Assembly (NCBI GenBank): GCA_039798265.1
Contig: JBDKGH010000090.1
Span: forward strand, 1-38,761
From: JBDKGH01 sp039798265
Lineage (GTDB): Bacteria > Bacteroidota > Bacteroidia > Flavobacteriales_D > Sanyastnellaceae
Length of the DNA stretch: 38,761 nucleotides
Reading direction: 5' to 3'
The notes under the pieces are model-generated. The model ran no database searches. It had not been told where the DNA came from and worked only from the letters and a program-made list of their open reading frames with translations. Positions 8,577 through 17,086 of the stretch are shown here, in pieces; the stretch's first letter is position 1, and each line of letters opens with the position of its first letter. Both the position numbers and the translations under genes were made by a program.

Positions 8577-10388
8577 TTAATTACCCCATCCGATACCGAT
8601 ACTTAATCCCATGCGCATAGTAAACGACCAATAGTTTTTCACCCTGTATTGCATCATGCGATCTTCGATAAGATAATCGGGGTTACGCCAGTATTTGGTA
8701 TCGTTACCATCAAAGGTGTTGTAAGCGGCACCAAATCCGAAGAAAAGATCAAAGCCTACCACCCGAGCCGCCATAATGCCATAGTTAAACATAAAGATCG
8801 ATTGTGAAGAGCGCGGGGAAAAATGGACGAGCTGTGTGGCTCCGGTACTTACGTTTGTTACAGTGGACTGAAAGGGCTCGAATGTCCTTTCATTTTTTGC
8901 AAGCAAAAATCCAACATAATATCCGCCTCGACCATCTGTCCATTCGTCGGTGGTAAATTTGAAGTTGACGTGAGCAAAATAACCATCCCAATAATGATCT
9001 TGTACATCATCTACTTCCCGAAGATCAAGGTCAAAGAAGTTCTCTTTCTTCCTGTTTACCTGAAGACCGGACAGCTCCACTATGAACTTATTACTTCCTG
9101 CGTTTACGGCAATCCCATGATCGGGCTCTGCTCCGAAAAGGGGAAATATATTGAGGCCTGTGTAGAAGAAGTAATCTCTATTGTTTCGTCGGTATTGACG
9201 CTCATTTTGTTTACGTTGAATTTCTGCTTGTTTCTCCTCTTCTTTTTGCTGTTTAATTTTTTCTACCGTGCAATCAATAGCGAGTTGTTGGTAGGTGGTA
9301 AAGAACAGATCATTGTTCATGCTTTTATACTCATCAGCGGTCCACTGAAAGTCGAGGCAAGTGATACTAGAAGGGCCGAGTATAGCCAAACCGCGATCTC
9401 TGCATTCAACATTAGAAGGATCATTGGTTTTGTAATAATCATAAGCAGTTCGAATGCGTTGCCTATCCATGTCACCACAGAATAGAACCGCGCGGTAACA
9501 ATCATAGAGCATCAATTGGCACTCGAGTTCTTCAGTAAAACTTTCAGTATGTTCGAGCATCCATTGAGCAGACTGAGCGGCGCTAAGGGCGTAAGAGGAA
9601 ACGGATTGATTTAGTTTTTTTGTTTCTTCTTCGAGCGCAAGAAGAAAGAACTGCTTGTATCTAAACAGACTCGCTCCAAAGCCAGTCACTAAAGAGGCGC
9701 GGGTTTGTTCTTCCATTTGAGTGAAATAGTACATGGATTTGGAGCCATAGTCCAATTTTTCGGTATTGGTAAGTGGCAAGTGGTCGCTCAACGAAATAAG
9801 TTGATCATAAGCAATGAATCGAAAGGCGTTGCTTTCATAGCTGAAGGTAGTGGCTTGGAGTAGGTTAGTTTTAGCTTCTTCATAAAAGCCTTTTCGAACG
9901 AGCAACTCGCCAAACCCAACATAGAACTCCATTCGGGTAGGCTCGAAATTCGAATAGTTAACCACATAGTTTTTTCCTTCAAAGAGGTATCGAAGCGGAA
10001 AAGAACCTTCCGTGAATTTGCTCATGCGCTGCTCCACTTGTCGCATGTAAGAGATCGATTGGGTTTCCTCTCCCATTTTACCATAAAGAAAACCTACATT
10101 GTACAAAGTATTCATATCGAAATACTCGATTACCTGCAACTGATTCATGGTAGCACCAGCCTTTGCATTGGTGAGATCAGATTGGATGAGCTTCAGCTCG
10201 TTGAGAGCTGCGTTGATGTAGGTGTCTTTATTGGAACTGCTGGTTACCGTGTCTGACCAGTAGTTGAAAGCATTGTACTTGTGCACTGCCCGGTCTATCC
10301 ATTCGTCAGATGACTGAGCACAACAAGTAATGCTAATGAAGAATAGCGGTACGACGAATAAAAGTCGCAGAGGAAATAATGGGAACAT
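8577..10388 (-). CDS. hypothetical envelope protein: helical-repeat domain plus C-terminal beta-rich domain
   Basis: I do not recognise this protein. It has 603 residues from the ATG at 10388, chosen because it opens a clear signal peptide (LLFVVPLFFISITCCAQ). A more upstream ATG at 10439 would add 17 polar residues before it. Residues about 30-370 are helix-rich with TPR-like packing (SYMRQVEQRM, RKGFYEEAKTNLL). A charged coiled-coil stretch (KIKQQKEEEKQAEIQRKQNE) leads to a C-terminal region of about 190 residues rich in glycine and alternating aromatics, like a small outer-membrane barrel (GGYYVGFLLAKNE, FFGFGAAYN, GLSIGIGWGN). It lies 49 bases before the TonB receptor on the same strand and may be linked to it functionally. 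Confidence 0.75.
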   Translation of the reverse strand: MFPLFPLRLLFVVPLFFISITCCAQSSDEWIDRAVHKYNAFNYWSDTVTSSSNKDTYINAALNELKLIQSDLTNAKAGATMNQLQVIEYFDMNTLYNVGFLYGKMGEETQSISYMRQVEQRMSKFTEGSFPLRYLFEGKNYVVNYSNFEPTRMEFYVGFGELLVRKGFYEEAKTNLLQATTFSYESNAFRFIAYDQLISLSDHLPLTNTEKLDYGSKSMYYFTQMEEQTRASLVTGFGASLFRYKQFFLLALEEETKKLNQSVSSYALSAAQSAQWMLEHTESFTEELECQLMLYDCYRAVLFCGDMDRQRIRTAYDYYKTNDPSNVECRDRGLAILGPSSITCLDFQWTADEYKSMNNDLFFTTYQQLAIDCTVEKIKQQKEEEKQAEIQRKQNERQYRRNNRDYFFYTGLNIFPLFGAEPDHGIAVNAGSNKFIVELSGLQVNRKKENFFDLDLREVDDVQDHYWDGYFAHVNFKFTTDEWTDGRGGYYVGFLLAKNERTFEPFQSTVTNVSTGATQLVHFSPRSSQSIFMFNYGIMAARVVGFDLFFGFGAAYNTFDGNDTKYWRNPDYLIEDRMMQYRVKNYWSFTMRMGLSIGIGWGN

Positions 10389-10512
10389 GGTGAGGTTATT
10401 ACGTTCAAGACGAAAGTCGTTATAAATGGGATTGGGCAAATACGGTATTTACCCTATTTGATCATGGGATTCAGTGGTCAACTTTGTTATAGCGATCGAA
10501 AGTGATAGCTAG

Positions 10513-10575
10513 AGCCCCTCCGTCTTTTGAACATCGCTTTGAGGTTATTGCGAAAAAAGATGGGGGGCTTTTTTA
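10513..10575 (+). terminator. long imperfect hairpin followed by a T-tract
   Basis: Bases 10513-10528 pair with 10555-10569 (about 15 pairs, one bulged C at 10521). The inner TCGC 10534-10537 pairs with GCGA 10550-10553, and TTTTT follows at 10570-10574. In form this is a + strand intrinsic terminator, but no + strand gene lies upstream, so it may belong to an unannotated short RNA or be a structured element. Confidence 0.4.
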
Positions 10576-10717
10576 TTGCTTCTCAATGATATAGGCGGCA
10601 CTAGCGATTAAATTTCACAGCTTACGTAACCTTTAGTGGCACATCTACCGTTAAACCCTCTTGTAAGTTCTCATGTAGAGATTTAGATAGTTTAATTGTT
10701 TTCATTTATTACCATTG

Positions 10718-10744
10718 AAGGCCGCTCAACGGAGTGGCCTTTTT
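10718..10744 (+). terminator. intrinsic terminator in a gene-free gap
   Basis: AAGGCCGCTC and GAGTGGCCTT form a 10-pair stem (one G-T) with an AACG loop, followed by TTTT. It has the shape of a rho-independent terminator reading rightwards and lies 74 bases before the thioredoxin-like gene. No + strand gene precedes it in the gap, so what it ends is unclear. Confidence 0.6.
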
Positions 10745-10817
10745 GGCGTTATAACATTTTTTTAAGGCTGTGCACCATAGAGCGTTGTACATTGGTCTAT
10801 CTAAAAATTTACAACAG

Positions 10818-11465
10818 ATGAAAAAGATACTTTTTGCGGGTGGCTTTATGCTAGCCCTGATTGCAGCGGTGGCGTTTAAACCAGTCGCAAACGACCCAGA
10901 ATCATTGGCTATTGGAGCCAGTGCACCAATGACCACTGCTAAAATGCAAAGCACAGCGGGCAAAGACCTTTCCTTAGCCGATATCAAGCGTGGTAATGGT
11001 CTTTTGGTTGTTTTCTCTTGTAACACTTGTCCTTTTGTAGTAGGCGCTGAAGGTTATGGCGATGGTTGGGAAGGCCGTTACATGGAACTAAAAAAATTCG
11101 CTGATGCGAATCAAGTAGGTATGGTGTTGGTGAATAGCAACGAGGGCAAACGCGAAAAAGGCGATAACCTCAACGATATGAAAGCACGATCAAAAGAAAA
11201 AGGTTTTGATGCAATCGCTTATGTGCTCGATGAAAACTCAGCACTGGCCAACGCTTTCGGAGCCCGCACCACTCCGCATGTTTTCTTATTTGATAAAAAT
11301 TTCAAGCTTGTTTACAAAGGCTCTATCGACGATAACAACGAAAGTCCGAGTCTCGTTAAAGAGCATTATTTGAAAAATGCAATCGGCAATATGGCCAACG
11401 GAAAACCTGTTCCAGTAGCCGAAACAAAGCCTGTTGGTTGCAGCATTAAGCGTGTACAGAAGTAG
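10818..11465 (+). CDS. thioredoxin-like/redoxin-fold exported protein
   Basis: The protein has 215 residues from the ATG at 10818, chosen because it opens a signal-type N-terminus (ILFAGGFMLALIAAVAF); an earlier ATG at 10770 adds 16 residues unlike a signal. The redox motif is CNTC at residues 68-71 in VVFSCNTCPFVV. The cis-proline loop is TTPHVF, and a third cysteine sits near the C-terminus (VGCSIKR, Cys208). This matches the AhpC/TSA-thioredoxin superfamily of redoxin-like proteins with a CxxC pair, so a periplasmic thiol oxidoreductase or peroxiredoxin-like role is likely. The LVNSNEGKREKGDN insertion is typical of this subgroup. The substrate is not known. Confidence 0.85.
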   Translation: MKKILFAGGFMLALIAAVAFKPVANDPESLAIGASAPMTTAKMQSTAGKDLSLADIKRGNGLLVVFSCNTCPFVVGAEGYGDGWEGRYMELKKFADANQVGMVLVNSNEGKREKGDNLNDMKARSKEKGFDAIAYVLDENSALANAFGARTTPHVFLFDKNFKLVYKGSIDDNNESPSLVKEHYLKNAIGNMANGKPVPVAETKPVGCSIKRVQK

Positions 11466-11480
11466 TACTTAAGTATAAAA

Positions 11481-11515
11481 AAAAAAAGGCAGCTCCTCTA
11501 GAGCTGCCTTTTTTT
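11481..11515. terminator. bidirectional terminator between convergent genes
   Basis: A-run 11481-11487, stem GGCAGCTC (11488-11495) and GAGCTGCC (11501-11508), loop CTCTA, then T-run 11509-11515. The A and T runs make it work on both strands, serving the thioredoxin-like gene and the convergent TPR-like gene whose stop is at 11522. Confidence 0.9.
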
Positions 11516-11521
11516 ATTGAA

Positions 11522-13024
11522 TTAATTTTTTGTCTCATTATTATTCATAGCCTCTAAAAGCACTTCATAGTAATCTTTGTTGAGCATTTTTGCCTTTAAC
11601 CAGCAAAAGAAAGTAATGGCTTGAATGTCTTCCTGGTGCTGAGGCAATCCCATGTTTGCGGCGTCCACTTCTTTGGCAAATGCCTCGGTAGTGGCGCGTT
11701 CGGGGCGTAAAATCATTTCTTTGATAAAGCGAATGAACAAGCTTGCGCGTTGGTAAATGGGGTGTTGAAGAAATTCAGAAAAACCGCGTTCAAGGCGCTT
11801 CACACGGGCAAGTGCGATTTCTGAATTGCCGAGTTCTACCTGCACGATCAACTCTATCATTTCTTTTTTAAAACGCCACTCCATGCCCATTTTTTTCTCT
11901 AACCAAGCATCACTGTGGTGCATGGACAGCAGTGTTTTGTTCGCCTTTTTATAAGACTTTGATTGGAAATAGTACACAGCCAAATTGAGCTGCACGGTCA
12001 GACGATCTTCAATCTCGCGAATACTTCTTTTTTTCAAGGCTTCTTCTAGCACGTTTACCGCCTCTTCGTTTCTTCCGGAGAATCCCGCTACAGCCGCGCA
12101 TAAGGGAATGTACTTGTGATAAAAAGCACGTATGGTATGCTGCTCATAAAACGCTCTCATTTGCGCCAAGTAGCCTTCTGATTTTTCGAAATTTCGATTG
12201 CGATAGTGTACGTGGGCAAGCATGTACAAAAACCCGATTTCCTCGGTCCTGTGCTCTTTATCAAAGGCATGGCGAGTACGCAAGTTTTCATAAACACTCA
12301 AAACGTATGGAGCGAATCGCGAATAATCTTTTGAACTGACCACGCCACTGCGTAACGACTGCACGAGAGCAAACATAAACCGCGGACTGGCCACGGCCTG
12401 ACTGCTGATGTTAAGTGAATTGAGGATTTCAGCAGAAAGCAACTCGTGATCGAGTACCGAACCTTTTGCTCGCGCCTGTTTCAACTTGAATTGAATAAGA
12501 CTATTGGAAAACGCTAGCCGTTGATGAAGTTCCTTTTTTTCCTTGTTTTCTTCCCATTCTTTTAAGAGCAATTCGGGGTTAAGCCCAAGTCCTGTGGCGT
12601 GATTGATTTCCCTTATCAATAGACTCTCGAGTAAGTCATACTGTTCGCGTCGAAGGGCTTTTGATTTGGCCTTTTCCAGCAGTCGGGCTGCAGTGCTATA
12701 TTGACGATTGGAAAGAAAAAAATCGGCTTGAACCATGAGCCCTGCAATGGAAGAAGCTCCTTCCTCATCTTGTGAAAGCTGCAAAAGGGCAACAAATTCC
12801 ATCACCTTTGCGCTAAGTCTTTTTCTTAAGCTGTGATAAGCATTGGCATTTGCAGGCTTATATAGGCTCGCGTGTATGGATTTGGAACTAGGGCGCGGCG
12901 ATCGCGTGAGCAGGTCCAGCAATTGCACTTCCTTGGTTCCTTTGCCACCGGTTTGTACATATTGACGCAAGGAGGAGAGGTGGGTCTCACTCAAAGTATC
13001 GATGGTGGATTCTAAAATATCCAT
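11522..13024 (-). CDS. hypothetical TPR-like helical-repeat protein
   Basis: I do not recognise a named family. The protein has 500 residues, no signal peptide and no membrane segment, so it is probably cytoplasmic. It is almost entirely helical, with units resembling TPR pairs, such as NRQYSTAARLLEKAKSKALR (about 125), NRNFEKSEGYLAQMRAFYEQ (about 285) and SKSYKKANKTLLSMHHSDAW (about 365). The N-terminal 95 residues (LSSLRQYVQTGGKG...LLDLLTRSPRPSSKSIHASLY) form a distinct small domain, perhaps helical and nucleic-acid or protein binding. It stands alone between divergent and convergent neighbours, so context gives no function. The frame is continuous and intact. Confidence 0.8.
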   Translation of the reverse strand: MDILESTIDTLSETHLSSLRQYVQTGGKGTKEVQLLDLLTRSPRPSSKSIHASLYKPANANAYHSLRKRLSAKVMEFVALLQLSQDEEGASSIAGLMVQADFFLSNRQYSTAARLLEKAKSKALRREQYDLLESLLIREINHATGLGLNPELLLKEWEENKEKKELHQRLAFSNSLIQFKLKQARAKGSVLDHELLSAEILNSLNISSQAVASPRFMFALVQSLRSGVVSSKDYSRFAPYVLSVYENLRTRHAFDKEHRTEEIGFLYMLAHVHYRNRNFEKSEGYLAQMRAFYEQHTIRAFYHKYIPLCAAVAGFSGRNEEAVNVLEEALKKRSIREIEDRLTVQLNLAVYYFQSKSYKKANKTLLSMHHSDAWLEKKMGMEWRFKKEMIELIVQVELGNSEIALARVKRLERGFSEFLQHPIYQRASLFIRFIKEMILRPERATTEAFAKEVDAANMGLPQHQEDIQAITFFCWLKAKMLNKDYYEVLLEAMNNNETKN

Positions 13025-13191
13025 TTTTAAAAGTACGTTATTAGATCAGCTGGAATGTCAGGTATCAGGGTAAATATATTGAAAAATAAGGGAATAGTAG
13101 GAAACGCAATAAAAAGACCTGTTTTTTATGAAGTAAGTTGATGCTCTAATTCGATTTGTGTGGTGCACGAATAATTTTCCTTCTTTGTCGC

Positions 13192-15039
13192 ATGAAAAAA
13201 GTACTTCACTTTGTTTTGGCCTTCGTTGTAGTAGGATTGGTAAAAACGATTGGGCGACTTATGTATTCCTTTCAAGTGACGGGAAAAGATAATGTGCCCA
13301 TGGAAGGTGGTGCTTTGATTGTAGCCAATCACCTCAGTTATGTCGATTTTGTATTGTTGGTTACATCCATGCCCCGCCCTGTTCATTTTGTGATGAATGA
13401 AGATGTTTTTAAAAAGCCGTTTTTGCGCCCATTATTGAATGCTCTTCATTGCATACCTATTGCCCCGCGAGCGGGAAAAAATAATTTTGAAGACTTCAAC
13501 CGAGCTGTTTCGGAGAACATTGCCAATGGTAAGATAGTCGCCATTTTTGCTGAAGGTACCGTCTCTCGAACAGGTCAATTACTTGAGTTTAAAAAAGGTG
13601 TCGAACATCTTTCAAAAATTATTCAAGCGCCTATAATACCGGTTCACTTTCATAATGTAATTGGCTCACCGCTTACTTTTCGTGCTGGTCATCGCCGCAT
13701 GATAAAATTCAATCTCAAGTCGCTGAGAAGAAAAATTATGGTAATGATAGGCCAACCAATCATCGGCCCTATAACAGCATTTTCTCTTCGCCAACAGATG
13801 AAAGAAATGGAAGCGGCTCATGTCAATCGAATGATTCGCCGCGAGGATCGAATGGATATTCTGATCAATAAAGTACTGCGATCAAAACCGCAAGGCTGCT
13901 GGAAAACGGGAGATCAGAAAATCGATTTTTCCTCCCTTACGAATCGGTTAAAAGCCATGCACAACACCTTGGCTCAACCGCTGAGTGCACATCGTAAAGT
14001 TGCATTGCTTTTGCCTAAAAACACGGAGAGTCTGCTGTTGCATGTTTACCTCATGCAGCAAGGGATAACCATCGTTCATTTGCGCGCTGACATGACGAAC
14101 GAAGAGTGTTTTGCGTTGAGTAAACAAACCAATACAAGGCTCATCATCACAACACGCGATTTGAAATTTTCTTCGTCAGCACCGGTGAATGATGAGATCA
14201 TTTACATTGAAGATATTTTTGACTCAATGGCCAAGGGAGTGGTGGCTCCAAGTATATGTGTGCGTGCAAGAAAGGAAGTGAGGTCATGGTTTACCTCGGC
14301 TCGCACGAGTGAGGACGTGGTGGTTATTTTTTCTGAAAAAAACGAAGAAGGACAATTCAACTTATTTCCCACCACACATCGTCAGTTGATAGCTGCTGTT
14401 AATGCGTTGCGCCAAGTGTATTATTTTGAAAAGGGCACCAGCATCATGGCGGATCTAGAGCTTTTCGACGCCTTTGGTTTTGTGATTGAGTTTTTATTGC
14501 CATTGATTTCAGATATGAGTTTGGAAATTTTCCCCGACCAAACAGGCGCCGACGAATTTGCGGATCGTCTTCAACAAAGCGATGCTTCTTTAGTGATCTG
14601 CACGCCCACACAATTAAAAGCTGTTGCGCGTCTCGCTCAGAAAAAGAATTTTGCCAACTTAAAAACCTTGTTTACGGCGGCTATTCATCCCAGTGAAGAT
14701 TCTATACAACAGTTGATGGAGCGAGGTATTCAGGTTATGACCTGCGCAGGCTCTCCTCTCACGGCGTCCGTATTTGCGGTGAATGTGCACAACTACCAAG
14801 GGCGAGATATAGTAGGCAAATTATTAGAGCAGGAAGGCTTTGAAGCGGGCTCGGTGGGTAAGCCTTTGCCTGGTTACGCAGTGCGCGTGTTTACAGAAGG
14901 AGGAAAAGAATGTGAGGTTGACGAAAGCGGAATAATTTGGGTTTTTGGACCAGGGGTAATGAATGATGATGGTCTGAAGTGGCGACCAACGTCCTTCAAA
15001 GGACGCTTGAATCATCGAGGCTTTTTGTTCATTCATTAG
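13192..15039 (+). CDS. PlsC-type acyltransferase fused to a degenerate AMP-binding (Aas-like) domain
   Basis: The protein has 615 residues. The start is the ATG at 13192 (MKKVLHFVLAFVVVGL); an upstream ATG at 13156 adds 12 residues before it. Residues 1-220 are a 1-acyl-glycerol-phosphate acyltransferase domain with the catalytic NHLSYVD (46-52) and EGTVSRTG (121-128). Residues about 225-615 resemble the large subdomain of acyl-CoA/acyl-ACP synthetases, ending with GSVGKPLPGYAVRVF and GRLNHRGFLFI. The usual glycine/serine/threonine-rich ATP loop is replaced near 376-400 by FSEKNEEGQFNLFPTT, and the C-terminal lid domain is absent. The acyltransferase half should be active, making phospholipid; the other half probably cannot adenylate and may bind or position an acyl donor. 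It resembles bifunctional Aas in order. Confidence 0.82.
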   Translation: MKKVLHFVLAFVVVGLVKTIGRLMYSFQVTGKDNVPMEGGALIVANHLSYVDFVLLVTSMPRPVHFVMNEDVFKKPFLRPLLNALHCIPIAPRAGKNNFEDFNRAVSENIANGKIVAIFAEGTVSRTGQLLEFKKGVEHLSKIIQAPIIPVHFHNVIGSPLTFRAGHRRMIKFNLKSLRRKIMVMIGQPIIGPITAFSLRQQMKEMEAAHVNRMIRREDRMDILINKVLRSKPQGCWKTGDQKIDFSSLTNRLKAMHNTLAQPLSAHRKVALLLPKNTESLLLHVYLMQQGITIVHLRADMTNEECFALSKQTNTRLIITTRDLKFSSSAPVNDEIIYIEDIFDSMAKGVVAPSICVRARKEVRSWFTSARTSEDVVVIFSEKNEEGQFNLFPTTHRQLIAAVNALRQVYYFEKGTSIMADLELFDAFGFVIEFLLPLISDMSLEIFPDQTGADEFADRLQQSDASLVICTPTQLKAVARLAQKKNFANLKTLFTAAIHPSEDSIQQLMERGIQVMTCAGSPLTASVFAVNVHNYQGRDIVGKLLEQEGFEAGSVGKPLPGYAVRVFTEGGKECEVDESGIIWVFGPGVMNDDGLKWRPTSFKGRLNHRGFLFIH

Positions 15040-15051
15040 TCGTTATGTTTG
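15025..15051 (+). promoter_or_regulatory. promoter for truB inside the upstream gene end
   Basis: TTG at 15025-15027, 16 bases, then TATGTTTG at 15044-15051, an exact TAnnTTTG. The -33 element lies within the last codons of the acyltransferase fusion gene. A start near 15056 gives truB a leader of about 8 bases and excludes the in-frame TTG at 15049 as its initiation codon. Confidence 0.45.
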
Positions 15052-15063
15052 CAGCCTCAAAAA

Positions 15064-15810
15064 ATGGAAAAGCCCAACACCAATCAATTTGATTCGTTAG
15101 ATCAGCTCATAGCGGGCTGTGTGCTTGTTATTGATAAACCACTTGATTGGACCAGTTTCGATGTAGTGGCCAAAATAAAAGGGCGCGTTCGCAACCGATC
15201 CAATGGAGCAAAATTCAAGATTGGACATGCGGGTACTCTTGATCCTTTAGCCTCAGGTGTTTTAGTTATTTGTACAGGCAAATACACCAAAAGTATCGAG
15301 CAATTTATGGCGGGAAAAAAGGAGTACACGGGCACCATTACCATGGGGCAAACAACTCCGAGCTATGATTTGGAAACGGCTCCTGAAGGCGATTTTGCTA
15401 TTGCACACCTCACTCGCGAAATGTATGAGGCGAATGCCAAAACTTTTGTTGGTGAGCAGTTCCAAACTCCGCCCATATTCAGCGCCAAGCAGGTGAATGG
15501 AAAAAGGGCCTACGAATCGGCGCGAGCAGGAGTGGAGGTGAAGTTGAATGCCGTTCCGATCACTATTTTCGACTTTGAGTTAACCCATTTCGAGCTACCG
15601 AAAATTGATTTCCGCGTAGAGTGTTCCAAAGGCACTTATATCCGCAGTTTAGCAAATGACTTCGGCATGCGGCTGAGTAGCGGTTCTTACCTTAGCGCGC
15701 TTCGTCGCACCGCTAGCTATCCCTTTACTGTGGCTGAAAGCATGACTGTAGAGGCTGTTTTAGCTAGAATTGACGAGGTTTCCCCGCCGAGATCATCTCA
15801 AAACGCTTGA
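15064..15810 (+). CDS. truB: tRNA pseudouridine(55) synthase TruB
   Basis: The protein has 248 residues. TruB converts U55 to pseudouridine in the T-loop of tRNAs in the cytoplasm. The family opening VIDKPLDWTSFDVV and the catalytic stretch KIGHAGTLDPLASGV (with the nucleophilic Asp in TLDP) are both present, as are the later KEYTGTITMGQTT, PPIFSAKQVNGKRAYE and SKGTYIRSLAND blocks. I start at ATG 15064 (MEKPNTNQ); an in-frame TTG at 15049 lies within a promoter element. Length is typical for the short Bacteroidota form lacking a C-terminal PUA domain. queA follows 93 bases later, and the two may be expressed together as tRNA-modification genes. Confidence 0.97.
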   Translation: MEKPNTNQFDSLDQLIAGCVLVIDKPLDWTSFDVVAKIKGRVRNRSNGAKFKIGHAGTLDPLASGVLVICTGKYTKSIEQFMAGKKEYTGTITMGQTTPSYDLETAPEGDFAIAHLTREMYEANAKTFVGEQFQTPPIFSAKQVNGKRAYESARAGVEVKLNAVPITIFDFELTHFELPKIDFRVECSKGTYIRSLANDFGMRLSSGSYLSALRRTASYPFTVAESMTVEAVLARIDEVSPPRSSQNA

Positions 15811-15820
15811 TAATAGGGCG

Positions 15821-15842
15821 TTGTAAAAGTTTTTCTTTACAA
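15821..15842. promoter_or_regulatory. 7-bp inverted repeat upstream of queA
   Basis: TTGTAAA (15821-15827) and TTTACAA (15836-15842) form a perfect inverted repeat with an 8-base spacer, 62 bases before the queA ATG. It could be an operator or a weak hairpin; nothing else supports a role. Confidence 0.25.
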
Positions 15843-15903
15843 AGGCTTCTAAATAGCTTATTTTCGCCGACCCATTTAAAATCGTACCCCTTTGATTTCT
15901 ACT

Positions 15904-16956
15904 ATGAAACTAGGTCAGTTTAGGTATAAGCTACCAGAAGAACTGATAGCTCAGTATCCCACCAACCATCGTGATGAATCTCGCTTGATGGTGGTTCACA
16001 AAAAAACAGGCAAGATCGAACACCGCATGTTCAAAGACATTCTCGATTATTTCGATGAAGGTGATGTGATGGTGAACAACAACACTCGTGTGTTTCCTGC
16101 CCGTATGTATGGCAACAAGGAAAAAACCGGTTCTATGATCGAAGTATTTATGCTTCGTGAATTGAATGCTCAAAGCTTGCTTTGGGATACCGTTGTTGAT
16201 CCTGCCCGCAAAATCCGTATCGGCAATAAGTTGTACTTCGGTAAGAACGATGAATTAGTAGCGGAGGTGATAGATAACACTACATCTCGCGGCCGTACAC
16301 TTCGTTTCTTGTTCGATGGTACTCATGAAGAATTTAAGCGTTTGATTTATGAGTTGGGTGAAACCCCACTTCCAAAATACATCAAGCGTCCAGTGGAACC
16401 AGAGGATGAGTTCCGTTATCAGACCATTTACGCTAAGCACGAAGGAGCAGTAGCGGCGCCAACTGCTGGTTTGCACTTTAGCCGTGAGCTTTCCAAGCGT
16501 TTGGAGATCAAAGGCATTCATATGGCTGAATTGACTCTTCACATCGGTTTGGGCACATTCCGCACGGTAGAAGTAGAAGATTTGACCAAGCACAAAACAG
16601 ACAGCGAGCAGTTAATCATACCCGGCGAAACCGCTGACATGGTGAACGAGGCCAAAAGCCAAGGTCGTCGTGTATGCGCGGTGGGAACAACCGTGTTGCG
16701 CGCTTTTGAAAGCAGTGTAAGTACGAACCATACGCTTAAGCCCTTTGATGGCTGGAGCAGCAAGTTCATTTTCCCTCCTTATGATTTTAATATTGCGGAT
16801 AGCTTGATCACCAATTTCCACGAGCCAGAAAGCGTATTGTTAATGATGACTACCGCTTTTGGTGGATATGATTTAGTGATGGACGCCTACCAGCAAGCCA
16901 TTAAAGAGAAGTACCGCTTCTTCAGCTATGGCGATGCTATGTTGATATTGACCTAA
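15904..16956 (+). CDS. queA: S-adenosylmethionine:tRNA ribosyltransferase-isomerase QueA
   Basis: The protein has 350 residues, the usual QueA length. The enzyme transfers and isomerises the ribosyl part of S-adenosylmethionine onto 7-aminomethyl-7-deazaguanine in tRNA, giving epoxyqueuosine. Family blocks seen are LPEELIAQYP, RDESRLMVV, NNNTRVFPARMYG, the central EGAVAAPTAGLHFS, HIGLGTFRTV, VCAVGTTVLRAFES and the C-terminal FGGYDLVMDAYQQAI. I start at ATG 15904 (MKLGQFRY), as in homologues; an in-frame TTG at 15892 adds four residues. A strong terminator follows, so it closes the truB-queA unit. No other queuosine genes are in the window. Confidence 0.97.
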   Translation: MKLGQFRYKLPEELIAQYPTNHRDESRLMVVHKKTGKIEHRMFKDILDYFDEGDVMVNNNTRVFPARMYGNKEKTGSMIEVFMLRELNAQSLLWDTVVDPARKIRIGNKLYFGKNDELVAEVIDNTTSRGRTLRFLFDGTHEEFKRLIYELGETPLPKYIKRPVEPEDEFRYQTIYAKHEGAVAAPTAGLHFSRELSKRLEIKGIHMAELTLHIGLGTFRTVEVEDLTKHKTDSEQLIIPGETADMVNEAKSQGRRVCAVGTTVLRAFESSVSTNHTLKPFDGWSSKFIFPPYDFNIADSLITNFHEPESVLLMMTTAFGGYDLVMDAYQQAIKEKYRFFSYGDAMLILT

Positions 16957-16978
16957 TCCGAACAAGGATTAAAACTCG

Positions 16979-17017
16979 AAGGCCTTTTGCACTTGCAAAA
17001 GGCCTTTGTTGTTTTAT
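16979..17017 (+). terminator. intrinsic terminator after queA
   Basis: A 12-pair perfect stem, 16979-16990 with 16995-17006, loop ACTT, followed by the T-rich tract TGTTGTTTT. It sits 22 bases after the queA stop. Confidence 0.88.
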
Positions 17018-17086
17018 ACCATAGGGTTTTTATAACTTCCTAGAAGAAACGCTTTCTATCGAAGAAAACTTCCGAATATTGTTCTG

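Larger units (their letters stand above)
10389..10817. other. 429-base gap between divergent genes
   Basis: No coding frame is convincing. It holds the hairpin at 10513-10575 and a second clear + strand terminator at 10718-10744. Between them is only short possible pairing: CACTA with TAGTG, and TCTC-ATGTA-GAGA near 10670-10683. No good TAnnTTTG element was found, so whether a short RNA is made here is open. Confidence 0.4.

Noticed and set aside
8823..9485. A 220-codon open frame on the + strand
   Set aside because: It lies wholly antisense to the better supported minus-strand gene 8577-10388, and its translation shows no domain or sensible start context.
13025..13191. A short minus-strand gene between 13126 and 13386
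   Set aside because: It overlaps the start of the acyltransferase fusion gene in antisense and has no recognisable feature.
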